From contig JARFRT010000453.1 of the NCBI GenBank assembly GCA_029287105.1, forward strand, positions 1 through 5,336: DNA of 5,336 nucleotides. The letters run 5' to 3'. Under the pieces are notes generated by a model that saw only the letters and a list, made by a program, of their open reading frames with translations, searched no databases and was not told the DNA's origin. This document shows positions 1 through 5,336 of the stretch, piece after piece. Every line of letters starts with the position of its first letter. Position 1 is the first letter of the stretch. Origin of the DNA: Akkermansiaceae bacterium (lineage in GTDB: Bacteria; Verrucomicrobiota; Verrucomicrobiia; Verrucomicrobiales; Akkermansiaceae). The translations under genes and the position numbers were made by a program.

Positions 1-6
1 GCACTG

Positions 7-363
7 ATGTGTTCTTTTGTTCCACTGGTACTCCGGTTTACGGCACTGCAACCCACTCGGGCACTTCTCTACACATTGTTTGCATCGATCACAATCACAG
101 TCGCGCTTCGGATTGGCACCCAGGTGGTCTTCAAAAACAAATCAGCCAAGATCTACCGGCAACTCGCAGCCACGACAGCCTGTATCCTCGCATTGAGCTC
201 ATTACTTGTCGGTTGTGCCATTTTGAAAAGCGGTTGGGATCAGGATGACGCACACCATACCCAAATACGAGTGGTTCCAGAAAAGAAGGAAAATCAAACA
301 TCCTCCACCACGGCTGTACCGGCCTCTGCCGATGCGAAAAGCGACATTTTCGTAACTAACTAG
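7..363 (+). CDS. Small hypothetical protein, probable lipoprotein; start uncertain
   Basis: I do not recognise this gene. The frame stays open to the left window edge, so the true start may lie upstream. As drawn it has 118 residues, with a hydrophobic stretch at about 19-34 and a second at 53-69 that ends in a lipobox-like LVGC (Cys70). What follows the Cys is about 48 polar, Ser/Thr/Ala-rich residues with no recognisable domain. An in-frame GTG at 124-126 (codon 40) would give a classic lipoprotein signal: a basic start (KNK, K, R), a hydrophobic core, and Cys at residue 31. That is the more sensible start on protein grounds, although I see no good Shine-Dalgarno for either. If real, the product would be a small lipid-anchored envelope protein. 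It is convergent with the sigma-like/PEP-CTERM gene and overlaps it by four bases. That it is coding at all is moderately uncertain. Confidence 0.42.
   Translation: MCSFVPLVLRFTALQPTRALLYTLFASITITVALRIGTQVVFKNKSAKIYRQLAATTACILALSSLLVGCAILKSGWDQDDAHHTQIRVVPEKKENQTSSTTAVPASADAKSDIFVTN
360..363. other. Shared CTAG: overlapping stop codons of two convergent genes
   Basis: The palindrome CTAG gives TAG on the plus strand (361-363), ending the small lipoprotein-like ORF. It also gives TAG on the minus strand (362-360), ending the PEP-CTERM gene. The two reading frames therefore meet tail to tail with a four-base overlap and no intergenic space for a separate terminator. Confidence 0.8.
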
Positions 364-1307
364 CGCATCTTGTGCCCGTCGTCTCGAGATCTTCTCATCA
401 GAAGACCGCCTAATCCCAACGCCAGCATACTCACGCTGGAGGGTTCTGGTATAACTAAGTAGGCCAGATTTTTGACCTCGTTTTTCATCCCTTCTCCATC
501 AGCTTTCACTGCAAATAAAAGCAGAAATATCAAGATCAGTGGAGCAAAGAAATACACCAGTGGTATCTTGCGTGACTTCACTTTCTCCTCATCTCGCAAC
601 TGCGACCCAGGCCCGTCGACTAACCGGACCATCAATGCTTGTTGCAGTGCTACATGGCTGAAATACTGCCTCAGCATACCATCATTTTCCAGGAACAACT
701 CCCTCATTTTATCAACTAGCTCGCCTGCCCCCGCAGGTTTTGCCACAAATCTCAGTAAGGCCGAATTAACTGCAGGTGTGATTTCAGGACCGACCTTGTG
801 CCCCCCATCCCATGCCGTTGAAACAAGCAGGGCTAGCTTCAGGCTTTCTACTTTTGAATTAAACCGGTCACGGCTCAACTTATGCTTACTCATGTAGTTA
901 TCCTGCAGTCGATGGTGCTGGCAACTCGTTGAAAGGATCTCTTTTTCTTTACCCGAAAGGGCAAAAAAAGCCTTGTCGAAGGCTCTCATACGATGAGCGG
1001 TAGCTGGCAAAAAACTGGCGGCAGGTTCCCTGACATGACGAGCAAAATGAGCCACTTCATCGCAAGAGTCCTGAGCAACTACTTGATCGGCAATTTGCGC
1101 GTAACTCCAATGACAAAAATCCGGCCATTCGGACGGTCGATACTCTTTTCTCCTTTCCCATATAGCCTCCATCGCCTTAAGGATCACAGCATCCCTTTCC
1201 TGATCGCCGGCATAAAGCATCATAGCATACGCCACGATATTTGGCTGATGCACTTCGATCAACCTATTGAAATCCCTGCTGGAAACCCGATGTGATTTAT
1301 GACTCAT
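360..1307 (-). CDS. Degenerate ECF sigma-like protein fused to an anti-sigma-like segment, TM helix and PEP-CTERM tail
   Basis: The protein has 315 residues and no N-terminal signal peptide. Residues 11-80 resemble sigma-70 region 2 of verrucomicrobial/planctomycete ECF factors (RDFNRLIEVHQPNIVAY, then AIWERRKEY and an F..WSYAQIADQVV stretch), but the usual acidic DAEDxxQE signature is eroded to ERDAVILKAME. Residues 112-161 resemble region 4 (AFFALSGKEKEIL, then a helix-turn-helix-like part ending SLKLALL). Residues 182-230 resemble the N-terminal segment of FecR-type anti-sigma proteins (GELVDKMRELFLENDGMLRQ and following). A strong transmembrane helix spans 248-267 after a basic patch (KVKSRK), predicting a cytoplasmic N-terminus. 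The C-terminus is a PEP-CTERM signal: IPEPSS at 286-291, a hydrophobic run to 304, then RRSR. The gene follows ftsW by 21 nt and may be co-transcribed with it. Function unknown: it could be a membrane-held regulator or an inactive derivative. The PEP-CTERM and TM calls are firm; the sigma and anti-sigma homologies rest on pattern reading by eye. Confidence 0.85.
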   Translation of the reverse strand: MSHKSHRVSSRDFNRLIEVHQPNIVAYAMMLYAGDQERDAVILKAMEAIWERRKEYRPSEWPDFCHWSYAQIADQVVAQDSCDEVAHFARHVREPAASFLPATAHRMRAFDKAFFALSGKEKEILSTSCQHHRLQDNYMSKHKLSRDRFNSKVESLKLALLVSTAWDGGHKVGPEITPAVNSALLRFVAKPAGAGELVDKMRELFLENDGMLRQYFSHVALQQALMVRLVDGPGSQLRDEEKVKSRKIPLVYFFAPLILIFLLLFAVKADGEGMKNEVKNLAYLVIPEPSSVSMLALGLGGLLMRRSRDDGHKMR

Positions 1308-1320
1308 TATTGCATGTCGA

Positions 1321-1324
1321 CTCC
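1321..1324 (-). promoter_or_regulatory. Possible Shine-Dalgarno for the sigma-like/PEP-CTERM gene
   Basis: On the minus strand GGAG lies 13 nt before the ATG at 1307, in the 21-nt gap after the ftsW stop. It is the only purine-rich ribosome-binding candidate there. The spacing is longer than usual, so the site may be weak. An out-of-frame ATG at 1315 sits closer to it but hits a stop after two codons. Confidence 0.3.
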
Positions 1325-1328
1325 AGTA

Positions 1329-2474
1329 TCAGATTCTCAGACACTGCTTTTTCTCATTGATCACCGGCATCTCGGCGCGGGTGACAAACACCGTCTGGCG
1401 ATGGATTGAAATGAGTAACCCCACGGCAAAGAGGGTGAACAGCATGTTGGTGCCACCGTAGCTGATAAACGGCAAGGGCAGGCCCGTGTTAGGAAGCACC
1501 GCGGTGCAAACACCAATATTCATCATCGCGGGGATCACGATGATACTGGTGATCCCGACCGCCAGCAACTTGCCAAAAATGTCCCTGGCATGCATGGCAA
1601 TCGCAATGCCATACACCACAATCACCACAAAACAGAACACGCTGCCCAGCGTGAACCAAAGCCCGAGGTCCTCGCCAATCGCAGGGAAAATAAAGTCCCT
1701 GTGCGCCTCCGGGAGGTAGCCGTGCTTCTCCACGCCATTGCCCAAACCCGTGCCATTGACGCCACCATTGGCGAAGGCAAAGAGACCGTGAAGCTGCTGG
1801 TAGCCATCGCCGAGCCGGTACTTGTCCGACTCGAGATCGAACAAGGCATAAATCCTGCCCATCCGCTCTTCATTCGCCCTGACAACAACCGTCATGCCCG
1901 TGATCGCCACGGCCGCGGCCCCTCCGAGGTAGGGCAGGCGGGCACCGGCCACAAACATCACCAACACCCCCGCAGCCCCAAGTGCGACGGCAGTGCCCAT
2001 GTCTTTTTCAAAGAAAATCAAAACCACCGGAATCCCCAGGAGCGCGGCCGGCCAAATGAAGCCTTTGAACAACTTTTTGTTTTCCGTTTGAAAATGGGCG
2101 TACCAGGCCGCCAGCGCCATGATCACAAAGATCTTGGCGATCTCCGAGGGTTGAAACTGAGGCACGCCGGGAACCTTAACCCAGCGTGCTTCCCCCTTGA
2201 TACTCTGGCCGACACCCGGCAAATAGCACAGGCCCAACAACACGCAGGAGCCGACAAGCAACGGAATCCAGAAAGGTTGCAACTTGCGATAGTCGACCAT
2301 GGAAATCAGCACCGCGCCCATGAGGCCGAGGCCAATCCACTTGGCCTGCTTCCAGACCAGCGCGTAACCGTCGACCTCATCATCCCAGACGCTCGTGCTG
2401 GTAAGCATCACAAGGCCGAGCGTCACCAAAGCGGTGACAGCCAGGCACAGGAATACAGCATTTTTACGTCCCAT
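1329..2474 (-). CDS. ftsW: FtsW, SEDS-family septal peptidoglycan glycosyltransferase
   Basis: FtsW is a polytopic inner-membrane SEDS protein that polymerises lipid II into glycan at the division septum, working with a class B PBP (FtsI). This one has 381 residues, a normal length. Family landmarks are present in order: GEARWVKVPG then FQPSEIAK (94-114), a KDMGTA motif (157-162) where most homologues have PDLGTA or PDFGTA, GYQQLHGLFAFANGG (224-238) with GTGLGNG, LPEAHRDFIFPAIGEDLG (254-271), and LPNTGLPLPFISYGGTNML (327-345). Asp260 in HRDFIF is the proposed catalytic SEDS aspartate; most homologues read HTDFIF. Many hydrophobic helices fit the usual ten-helix fold. Position after murD and a LysM gene favours FtsW over RodA. 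The ATG at 2474 is chosen because the family N-terminus begins there; no Shine-Dalgarno precedes it. The gene lies 57 nt after the LysM gene, and the usual next gene, murG, is not found downstream. Confidence 0.95.
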   Translation of the reverse strand: MGRKNAVFLCLAVTALVTLGLVMLTSTSVWDDEVDGYALVWKQAKWIGLGLMGAVLISMVDYRKLQPFWIPLLVGSCVLLGLCYLPGVGQSIKGEARWVKVPGVPQFQPSEIAKIFVIMALAAWYAHFQTENKKLFKGFIWPAALLGIPVVLIFFEKDMGTAVALGAAGVLVMFVAGARLPYLGGAAAVAITGMTVVVRANEERMGRIYALFDLESDKYRLGDGYQQLHGLFAFANGGVNGTGLGNGVEKHGYLPEAHRDFIFPAIGEDLGLWFTLGSVFCFVVIVVYGIAIAMHARDIFGKLLAVGITSIIVIPAMMNIGVCTAVLPNTGLPLPFISYGGTNMLFTLFAVGLLISIHRQTVFVTRAEMPVINEKKQCLRI

Positions 2475-2478
2475 GTGT

Positions 2479-2490
2479 GGTGGTGGGTGG
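2479..2490 (+). other. Possible two-tier G-quadruplex motif just upstream of ftsW
   Basis: The plus strand reads GGTGGTGGGTGG: four G-runs separated by single T residues, in the 57-nt gap and within 20 bases of the ftsW start. In the ftsW mRNA the same stretch is CCACCCACCACC, which is C-rich, unlikely to fold, and occupies the place where a Shine-Dalgarno would normally lie. Whether a quadruplex forms on the template strand is unknown. Confidence 0.35.
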
Positions 2491-2514
2491 TGTCGTTATC
2501 ACGGGAAGGATGAT

Positions 2515-2528
2515 CGCGCGCGCGCGCG
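2515..2528. repeat. (CG)7 alternating dinucleotide tract between lysM and ftsW
   Basis: Fourteen bases of perfect alternating CG, followed directly by GG, lie three bases beyond the stop codon of the LysM gene. Alternating CG is the strongest Z-DNA-forming simple sequence and is also self-complementary, so it could form a short hairpin in RNA. There is no adjacent T-run, so it is not a typical intrinsic terminator. Confidence 0.75.
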
Positions 2529-2531
2529 GGG

Positions 2532-3410
2532 TTATTTGCTGGGAATCTTGATCTCGCGACCCGCGTAGAGCTTGTTCGGATCTTTGATTCCGTTCAGCTC
2601 GAGAATTTTGTCGCGCGACACCTTGTAACGGCTGGAAATACGCCAGAGCGTGTCACCACTCTTGATGGTGTATCGCTCACCGCTGTCGACCACGTCCGCG
2701 GAAGCGGCCGGGCGGCTTACCTTGGGTTTCACCACAATGGCCTTGGGCGCGTTGGAAACATCCGGCTCGGAGCCGCTTTCGACCGCACGGAAGGGTGCCG
2801 CCTCGGGCGTTGAGTCGGCATCCACAACGGCAACAGCAGGCTGCACCGGGCGGGGCAGCGGCGTATCAGTTACCAGCACGGGGCGTGAAGACAACTCGGC
2901 GGGCAAGTCGAGCACCACACCGGCGCGAAGTGGTCGGTTGCTGTTCAGGGCACGCAGCGACTGTTCATCGACGTGACGCACCTGGGCGATTCTCTGATAA
3001 GTGTCACCGGTAACGACGATGTAGCGTTCCGACGCAGGATCCTCGACCAGCGGTGCAGGTGCTGCGGGAGTGACGGCTGCCACAACTGGCTCGGGAGCCG
3101 TTACCTCAGGCTCGGAAGTGGCGGCGATGGCGACAGCGGATGTTTTGTCCGAACTGGCGGTCGATTCTCCGTCATTGCCAAAAAACGTGCTGTGGACGTA
3201 GATCGCCCCGATGGCAAGGATGTGCAGGACAAGGATAATGAGCAGGGCTCGTCCGATCCCGACGTTGGGTACGTCGGATTCCAGATCGATATGGGCGTCG
3301 GCTGTGGCCGTGGCTGCGTGCAGTCTGCGCTTGCGACCTGTTTTGGCATAAAGCACCCGGAAATTCGAATCGGATGGCTTGTTTCTTTTTGTTTGGATTG
3401 TTTTTTTCAT
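2532..3410 (-). CDS. Membrane-anchored protein with two LysM domains
   Basis: LysM domains bind the GlcNAc-containing glycan of peptidoglycan. This 292-residue protein has a basic cytoplasmic N-terminus (1-52, rich in Lys/Arg), a single transmembrane helix at about 53-72 acting as an uncleaved anchor, an Ala/Pro/Val/Glu-rich linker (about 80-126), a first LysM at 128-170 (YIVVTGDTYQRIA to LDLP), a second Pro/Val-rich linker (171-243), and a C-terminal LysM at 245-290 (YTIKSGDTLWRIS, ILELNGI, LYAGREIKIPSK). The C-terminal LysM matches the family closely and the first is more divergent. I infer a type II topology with the LysM domains in the periplasm. No catalytic domain is visible. Its position between murD and ftsW suggests a role in peptidoglycan synthesis or septal wall recognition, which is inference. 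It starts 80 nt after murD and has no clear Shine-Dalgarno. Confidence 0.9.
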   Translation of the reverse strand: MKKTIQTKRNKPSDSNFRVLYAKTGRKRRLHAATATADAHIDLESDVPNVGIGRALLIILVLHILAIGAIYVHSTFFGNDGESTASSDKTSAVAIAATSEPEVTAPEPVVAAVTPAAPAPLVEDPASERYIVVTGDTYQRIAQVRHVDEQSLRALNSNRPLRAGVVLDLPAELSSRPVLVTDTPLPRPVQPAVAVVDADSTPEAAPFRAVESGSEPDVSNAPKAIVVKPKVSRPAASADVVDSGERYTIKSGDTLWRISSRYKVSRDKILELNGIKDPNKLYAGREIKIPSK

Positions 3411-3440
3411 AACGACTTATGTTTTGGTTTTTGGGGCTGT

Positions 3441-3490
3441 GGGTTGGGGTGATGCAGGAACATCAGGGCTTTGTTTTCGAGGGTTGGGGT
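3441..3490 (+). repeat. Direct repeat GGGTTGGGGT, two copies in the murD-lysM spacer
   Basis: Exact ten-base copies lie at 3441-3450 and 3481-3490 within the 80-nt gap between the murD stop and the LysM gene start. The plus strand of this gap has several further G-runs (3433-3436 and 3466-3468). The mRNA strand is correspondingly C-rich and G-poor (ACCCCAACCC twice). Between the copies, TGATG (3450-3454) and CATCA (3461-3465) form a five-base inverted repeat with a six-base loop. No promoter-like -35/-10 pair was recognised in the gap. Confidence 0.6.
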
Positions 3491-4798
3491 TTACTTCAGT
3501 TGTTTGACGATGCTGCGGAAGCAATCGCCTCGTTCTTCATATCCGGAAAACATGTCAAAAGACGATGTCCCCGGAGAGAAAAGGATGGTGTCACCATGGC
3601 GGGCCATGGAGCTGGCAGAATGGACGGCTTCCTCCAGCGAGGTCGCCACTGCGGTCGGCACGGTGCCGGAAATAGGTTCAAAGACCACAGCAAGCTGAGG
3701 CGCAATTTCGCCGAAAACAACGATGCCCTTGGTCGTGTCTTTCAGCCGCGACAACAAGGTGCTGTAATCCAGCCCCTTTTGTTTGCCACCGGCAATGAGC
3801 ACCACGGGGCGGCCCTGGGAGCGCAGCGCACTGTCAAGGGCGTGGAGGTTGGTTGCCTTGGAATCGTTGACGTATTCCACGCCGTCCAGGGTGCGGACGA
3901 GTTCACAGCGGTGCACCGGCGGGGCAAAGCCACGCAATGCCTCAGCGGCAGCATCGGCATGGACACCCAGTGCCGAGCAGGCTGCCACGGCCGCCATGGC
4001 ATTTTCCGCATTATGCAGTCCACGCAAGCGGGTGACGGACAGGTCGACGGATTTTTCACCGCCACAACAGATCCAGCCTTCGTCCAGGGTGTAGTCGGCG
4101 GCGGCCTCAGTGGAGAACGTGCTGATGACGGCGTCCCGTGCACCGATATCCTCACCGGCACGGACAATGATATGGTCCTCTTCGGTCAGGTTTTCGAACA
4201 CGCGCAGCTTCGCCTTTTTATAAGCTTCCAGCGTGGGGTAGCGGTCCATGTGGTCGGCGGAGAAATTCAACCAAATCACCACGTCGGGGTGAAACTCCTT
4301 GATGGTTTCCAGTTGGAAGGAACTCACCTCCAGGGCCGCGACCTCCGGCGGGGTGGCCATGAGGGGAAGCTCGCAAAAGGGGATCCCGTAGTTGCCGCAG
4401 GCCCGACAACTCACGCCGTTCCGGTCCAGGATACGTTCGACCATCTCGGTGGTGGTCGTCTTGCCATTGGTTCCCGTGATGGCGATGATCTGCCCCTCGT
4501 AGAAGCGGTAGGCCAGTTCGATCTCACCGATCATTTCACCGGCATTGCCGGCGTAGGCTTTGACGAAGTCACTGGTGCCATCGATGCCGGGCGAGACCAC
4601 CAGCAGGTCACAGCGACTCGCCGCACCCGTGGCCACGGTCGCCTGCGCCACCGCCGTCACCGCTTCGGGCAAGCCGGTGACCGTTTCACGTGAATCATGC
4701 ACCGACACATCGGCGCCCTCGCGCAGCGCAAGCGCGGCGGCAGCCCGGCCGCTGGAGCCGGCACCGAGGACGATGACATGTTTGTTGGTTAAATTCAT
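3491..4798 (-). CDS. murD: MurD, UDP-N-acetylmuramoyl-L-alanine--D-glutamate ligase
   Basis: MurD is a cytoplasmic ATP-dependent ligase that adds D-glutamate to UDP-MurNAc-L-alanine. Counting from the ATG at 4798 it has 435 residues, normal for the family. Seen in order: a Rossmann-like N-terminal domain (VIVLGAGSSGRAAA at about 8-21), the ATP P-loop TGTNGKTTT (108-116), LEVSSFQLE (156-164), NFSADHMDRY (178-187), the KKAKLRVFEN stretch whose KLR lysine (Lys197) corresponds to the carbamylated Lys198 of E. coli MurD, HNAENAMAA (262-270), HRCELV and NDSKATN (296-317), GGKQKGLDY (337-345), and the C-terminal LFSPGTSSFDMFSGYEERGD (406-425). All three Mur-ligase domains look intact. The ATG is one base beyond the mraY stop. 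An in-frame TTG at 4807 would add three residues and overlap mraY by eight bases; ATG is preferred as the commoner start. Translational coupling to mraY is likely. Confidence 0.96.
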   Translation of the reverse strand: MNLTNKHVIVLGAGSSGRAAAALALREGADVSVHDSRETVTGLPEAVTAVAQATVATGAASRCDLLVVSPGIDGTSDFVKAYAGNAGEMIGEIELAYRFYEGQIIAITGTNGKTTTTEMVERILDRNGVSCRACGNYGIPFCELPLMATPPEVAALEVSSFQLETIKEFHPDVVIWLNFSADHMDRYPTLEAYKKAKLRVFENLTEEDHIIVRAGEDIGARDAVISTFSTEAAADYTLDEGWICCGGEKSVDLSVTRLRGLHNAENAMAAVAACSALGVHADAAAEALRGFAPPVHRCELVRTLDGVEYVNDSKATNLHALDSALRSQGRPVVLIAGGKQKGLDYSTLLSRLKDTTKGIVVFGEIAPQLAVVFEPISGTVPTAVATSLEEAVHSASSMARHGDTILFSPGTSSFDMFSGYEERGDCFRSIVKQLK

Positions 4799-4799
4799 G

Positions 4800-5336
4800 T
4801 TAGACAACTTTCAGAACTGCAATTCCGATCAGTCCGCTGAAAATGGAAACGATCCAGAACCGGACGATGACCTGGCTTTCATGCCATCCGCGAAGTTCGA
4901 AATGATGGTGGATGGGAGACATTGCAAAGATGCGTTTTCCGGTGAGTTTGAAGCTGGCAACCTGGAGGATGACGGAAAGTGCCTCCATCACGAACACCCA
5001 CCCGACGATCACCAGAAGCAGTTCCTGTTTGGCGCATATGGCCGCCGTGGCCAAGGCGCCGCCAATGGCGAGCGATCCCGTGTCGCCCATGAAGACTTTG
5101 GCAGGATGGCAGTTGTGCCACAGGAATCCGAAACCGGCACCGACAAGAGCCATCAGGAAGACCGCCAACTCGGCAACGTGCGTGTTGTAAGGGATAAAAA
5201 GGTATTCCTTGGCCATGTAGGCTTGGCCCGCGAGGTAGGTTATCACCGCATAGGTCATGGCGACGGTGATCGTACACCCTGTTGCCAGCCCGTCCAATCC
5301 GTCGGTCAGATTCACCGCATTGGAGCAGCCCACCAC
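4800..5336 (-). CDS. mraY: MraY, phospho-N-acetylmuramoyl-pentapeptide-transferase (3' part; 5' end outside the window)
   Basis: MraY is an integral membrane enzyme that transfers phospho-MurNAc-pentapeptide from UDP to undecaprenyl phosphate, making lipid I. The last 178 codons are visible, about half of the usual 360 or so residues, and the frame is open to the right edge. Visible family motifs, numbered from the edge, are NAVNLTDGLDGLA (6-18), FLWHNCHPAKVFMGDTGSLA (71-90) whose GDTGSL aspartate matches the active-site Asp265 of Aquifex MraY, and SPIHHHFELRGW (140-151) carrying the HHH motif, followed by VIVRFWI. Hydrophobic helices lie between them and the protein ends after a last helix with KVV. 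The stop TAA (4802-4800) is followed after one base by the murD ATG, the tight coupling expected in a dcw operon. The motifs make the family certain. Confidence 0.97.
   Translation of the reverse strand: MVGCSNAVNLTDGLDGLATGCTITVAMTYAVITYLAGQAYMAKEYLFIPYNTHVAELAVFLMALVGAGFGFLWHNCHPAKVFMGDTGSLAIGGALATAAICAKQELLLVIVGWVFVMEALSVILQVASFKLTGKRIFAMSPIHHHFELRGWHESQVIVRFWIVSIFSGLIGIAVLKVV

Noticed and set aside
390..405. Perfect hairpin TCTTCT-CATC-AGAAGA near the convergent gene ends, as a possible terminator
   Set aside because: It lies inside the coding end of the PEP-CTERM gene, has a short A/T-containing stem, and has no following T-run on either strand.
472..897. Plus-strand open frame (141 codons) inside the sigma-like/PEP-CTERM gene
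   Set aside because: The minus-strand frame has a coherent domain order and sorting tail. The plus-strand product is Ser/Asn-rich without any recognisable feature.
360..1307. Annotating this gene as an active ECF sigma factor
   Set aside because: The acidic core-binding signature of region 2 is eroded, region 4 is poorly matched, and the protein is predicted to be membrane-anchored. Sigma activity cannot be claimed from the sequence.
1590..2513. Plus-strand open frame (307 codons) antisense to ftsW
   Set aside because: Opposite a motif-complete ftsW. The His/Arg/Gln-rich translation has no membrane or domain pattern, so it is a shadow frame.
3411..3490. Promoter for a separate lysM-ftsW transcript
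   Set aside because: No convincing -35/-10 pair is visible on the minus strand in this C-rich gap.
3594..3609. Inverted repeat CCATGG-CGGG-CCATGG
   Set aside because: It lies inside murD, encodes conserved-region residues, and is probably a coincidence of codon choice.
3419..4693. Long plus-strand open frame (424 codons) antisense to murD
   Set aside because: It lies almost wholly opposite murD, whose protein carries every expected family motif. The antisense translation is rich in Gly/His/Arg with no recognisable domain, as expected from a GC-rich gene read backwards.

Overview
The window looks like part of a chromosome of a verrucomicrobial bacterium (Verrucomicrobiota, probably near Verrucomicrobiaceae/Akkermansiaceae). 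This is inferred from three things: a division and cell-wall (dcw) cluster with a LysM gene between murD and ftsW, a PEP-CTERM sorting tail of the verrucomicrobial style, and a degenerate ECF-sigma-like protein of the kind common in Verrucomicrobiota and Planctomycetes. No rRNA, tRNA, CRISPR array, insertion sequence or integrase was seen.

Right and centre (about 1329-5336, minus strand, read right to left): mraY (3' half only, its start lies beyond the right edge), murD, a membrane-anchored protein with two LysM domains, and ftsW. Together they make lipid I (MraY), add D-Glu to the cytoplasmic UDP-MurNAc-L-Ala precursor (MurD), and polymerise glycan at the septum (FtsW). The LysM protein is a likely peptidoglycan-binding partner. 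mraY and murD are essentially contiguous. The murD-lysM spacer is 80 nt and the lysM-ftsW spacer 57 nt. Both are C-rich in the mRNA and carry unusual simple sequence, and no clear Shine-Dalgarno is seen before murD, lysM or ftsW.

Left (1-1328): the standard continuation (murG, murC and so on) is absent. A 315-codon gene follows ftsW by 21 nt on the same strand. Its protein reads as a degenerate ECF sigma factor (regions 2 and 4), then a segment like the N-terminus of verrucomicrobial FecR-type anti-sigma proteins, then one transmembrane helix and a PEP-CTERM tail. This single-chain sigma-like / anti-sigma-like / sorting-signal arrangement is the most interesting item in the window. A small plus-strand ORF with a lipobox converges on it, and the two genes share one CTAG tetranucleotide as overlapping TAG stop codons. 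G+C falls here: by hand count 108/240 (45 %) at 481-720 against 149/240 (62 %) at 3841-4080 in murD. The left part is therefore probably an accessory or rapidly evolving segment abutting the conserved cluster.
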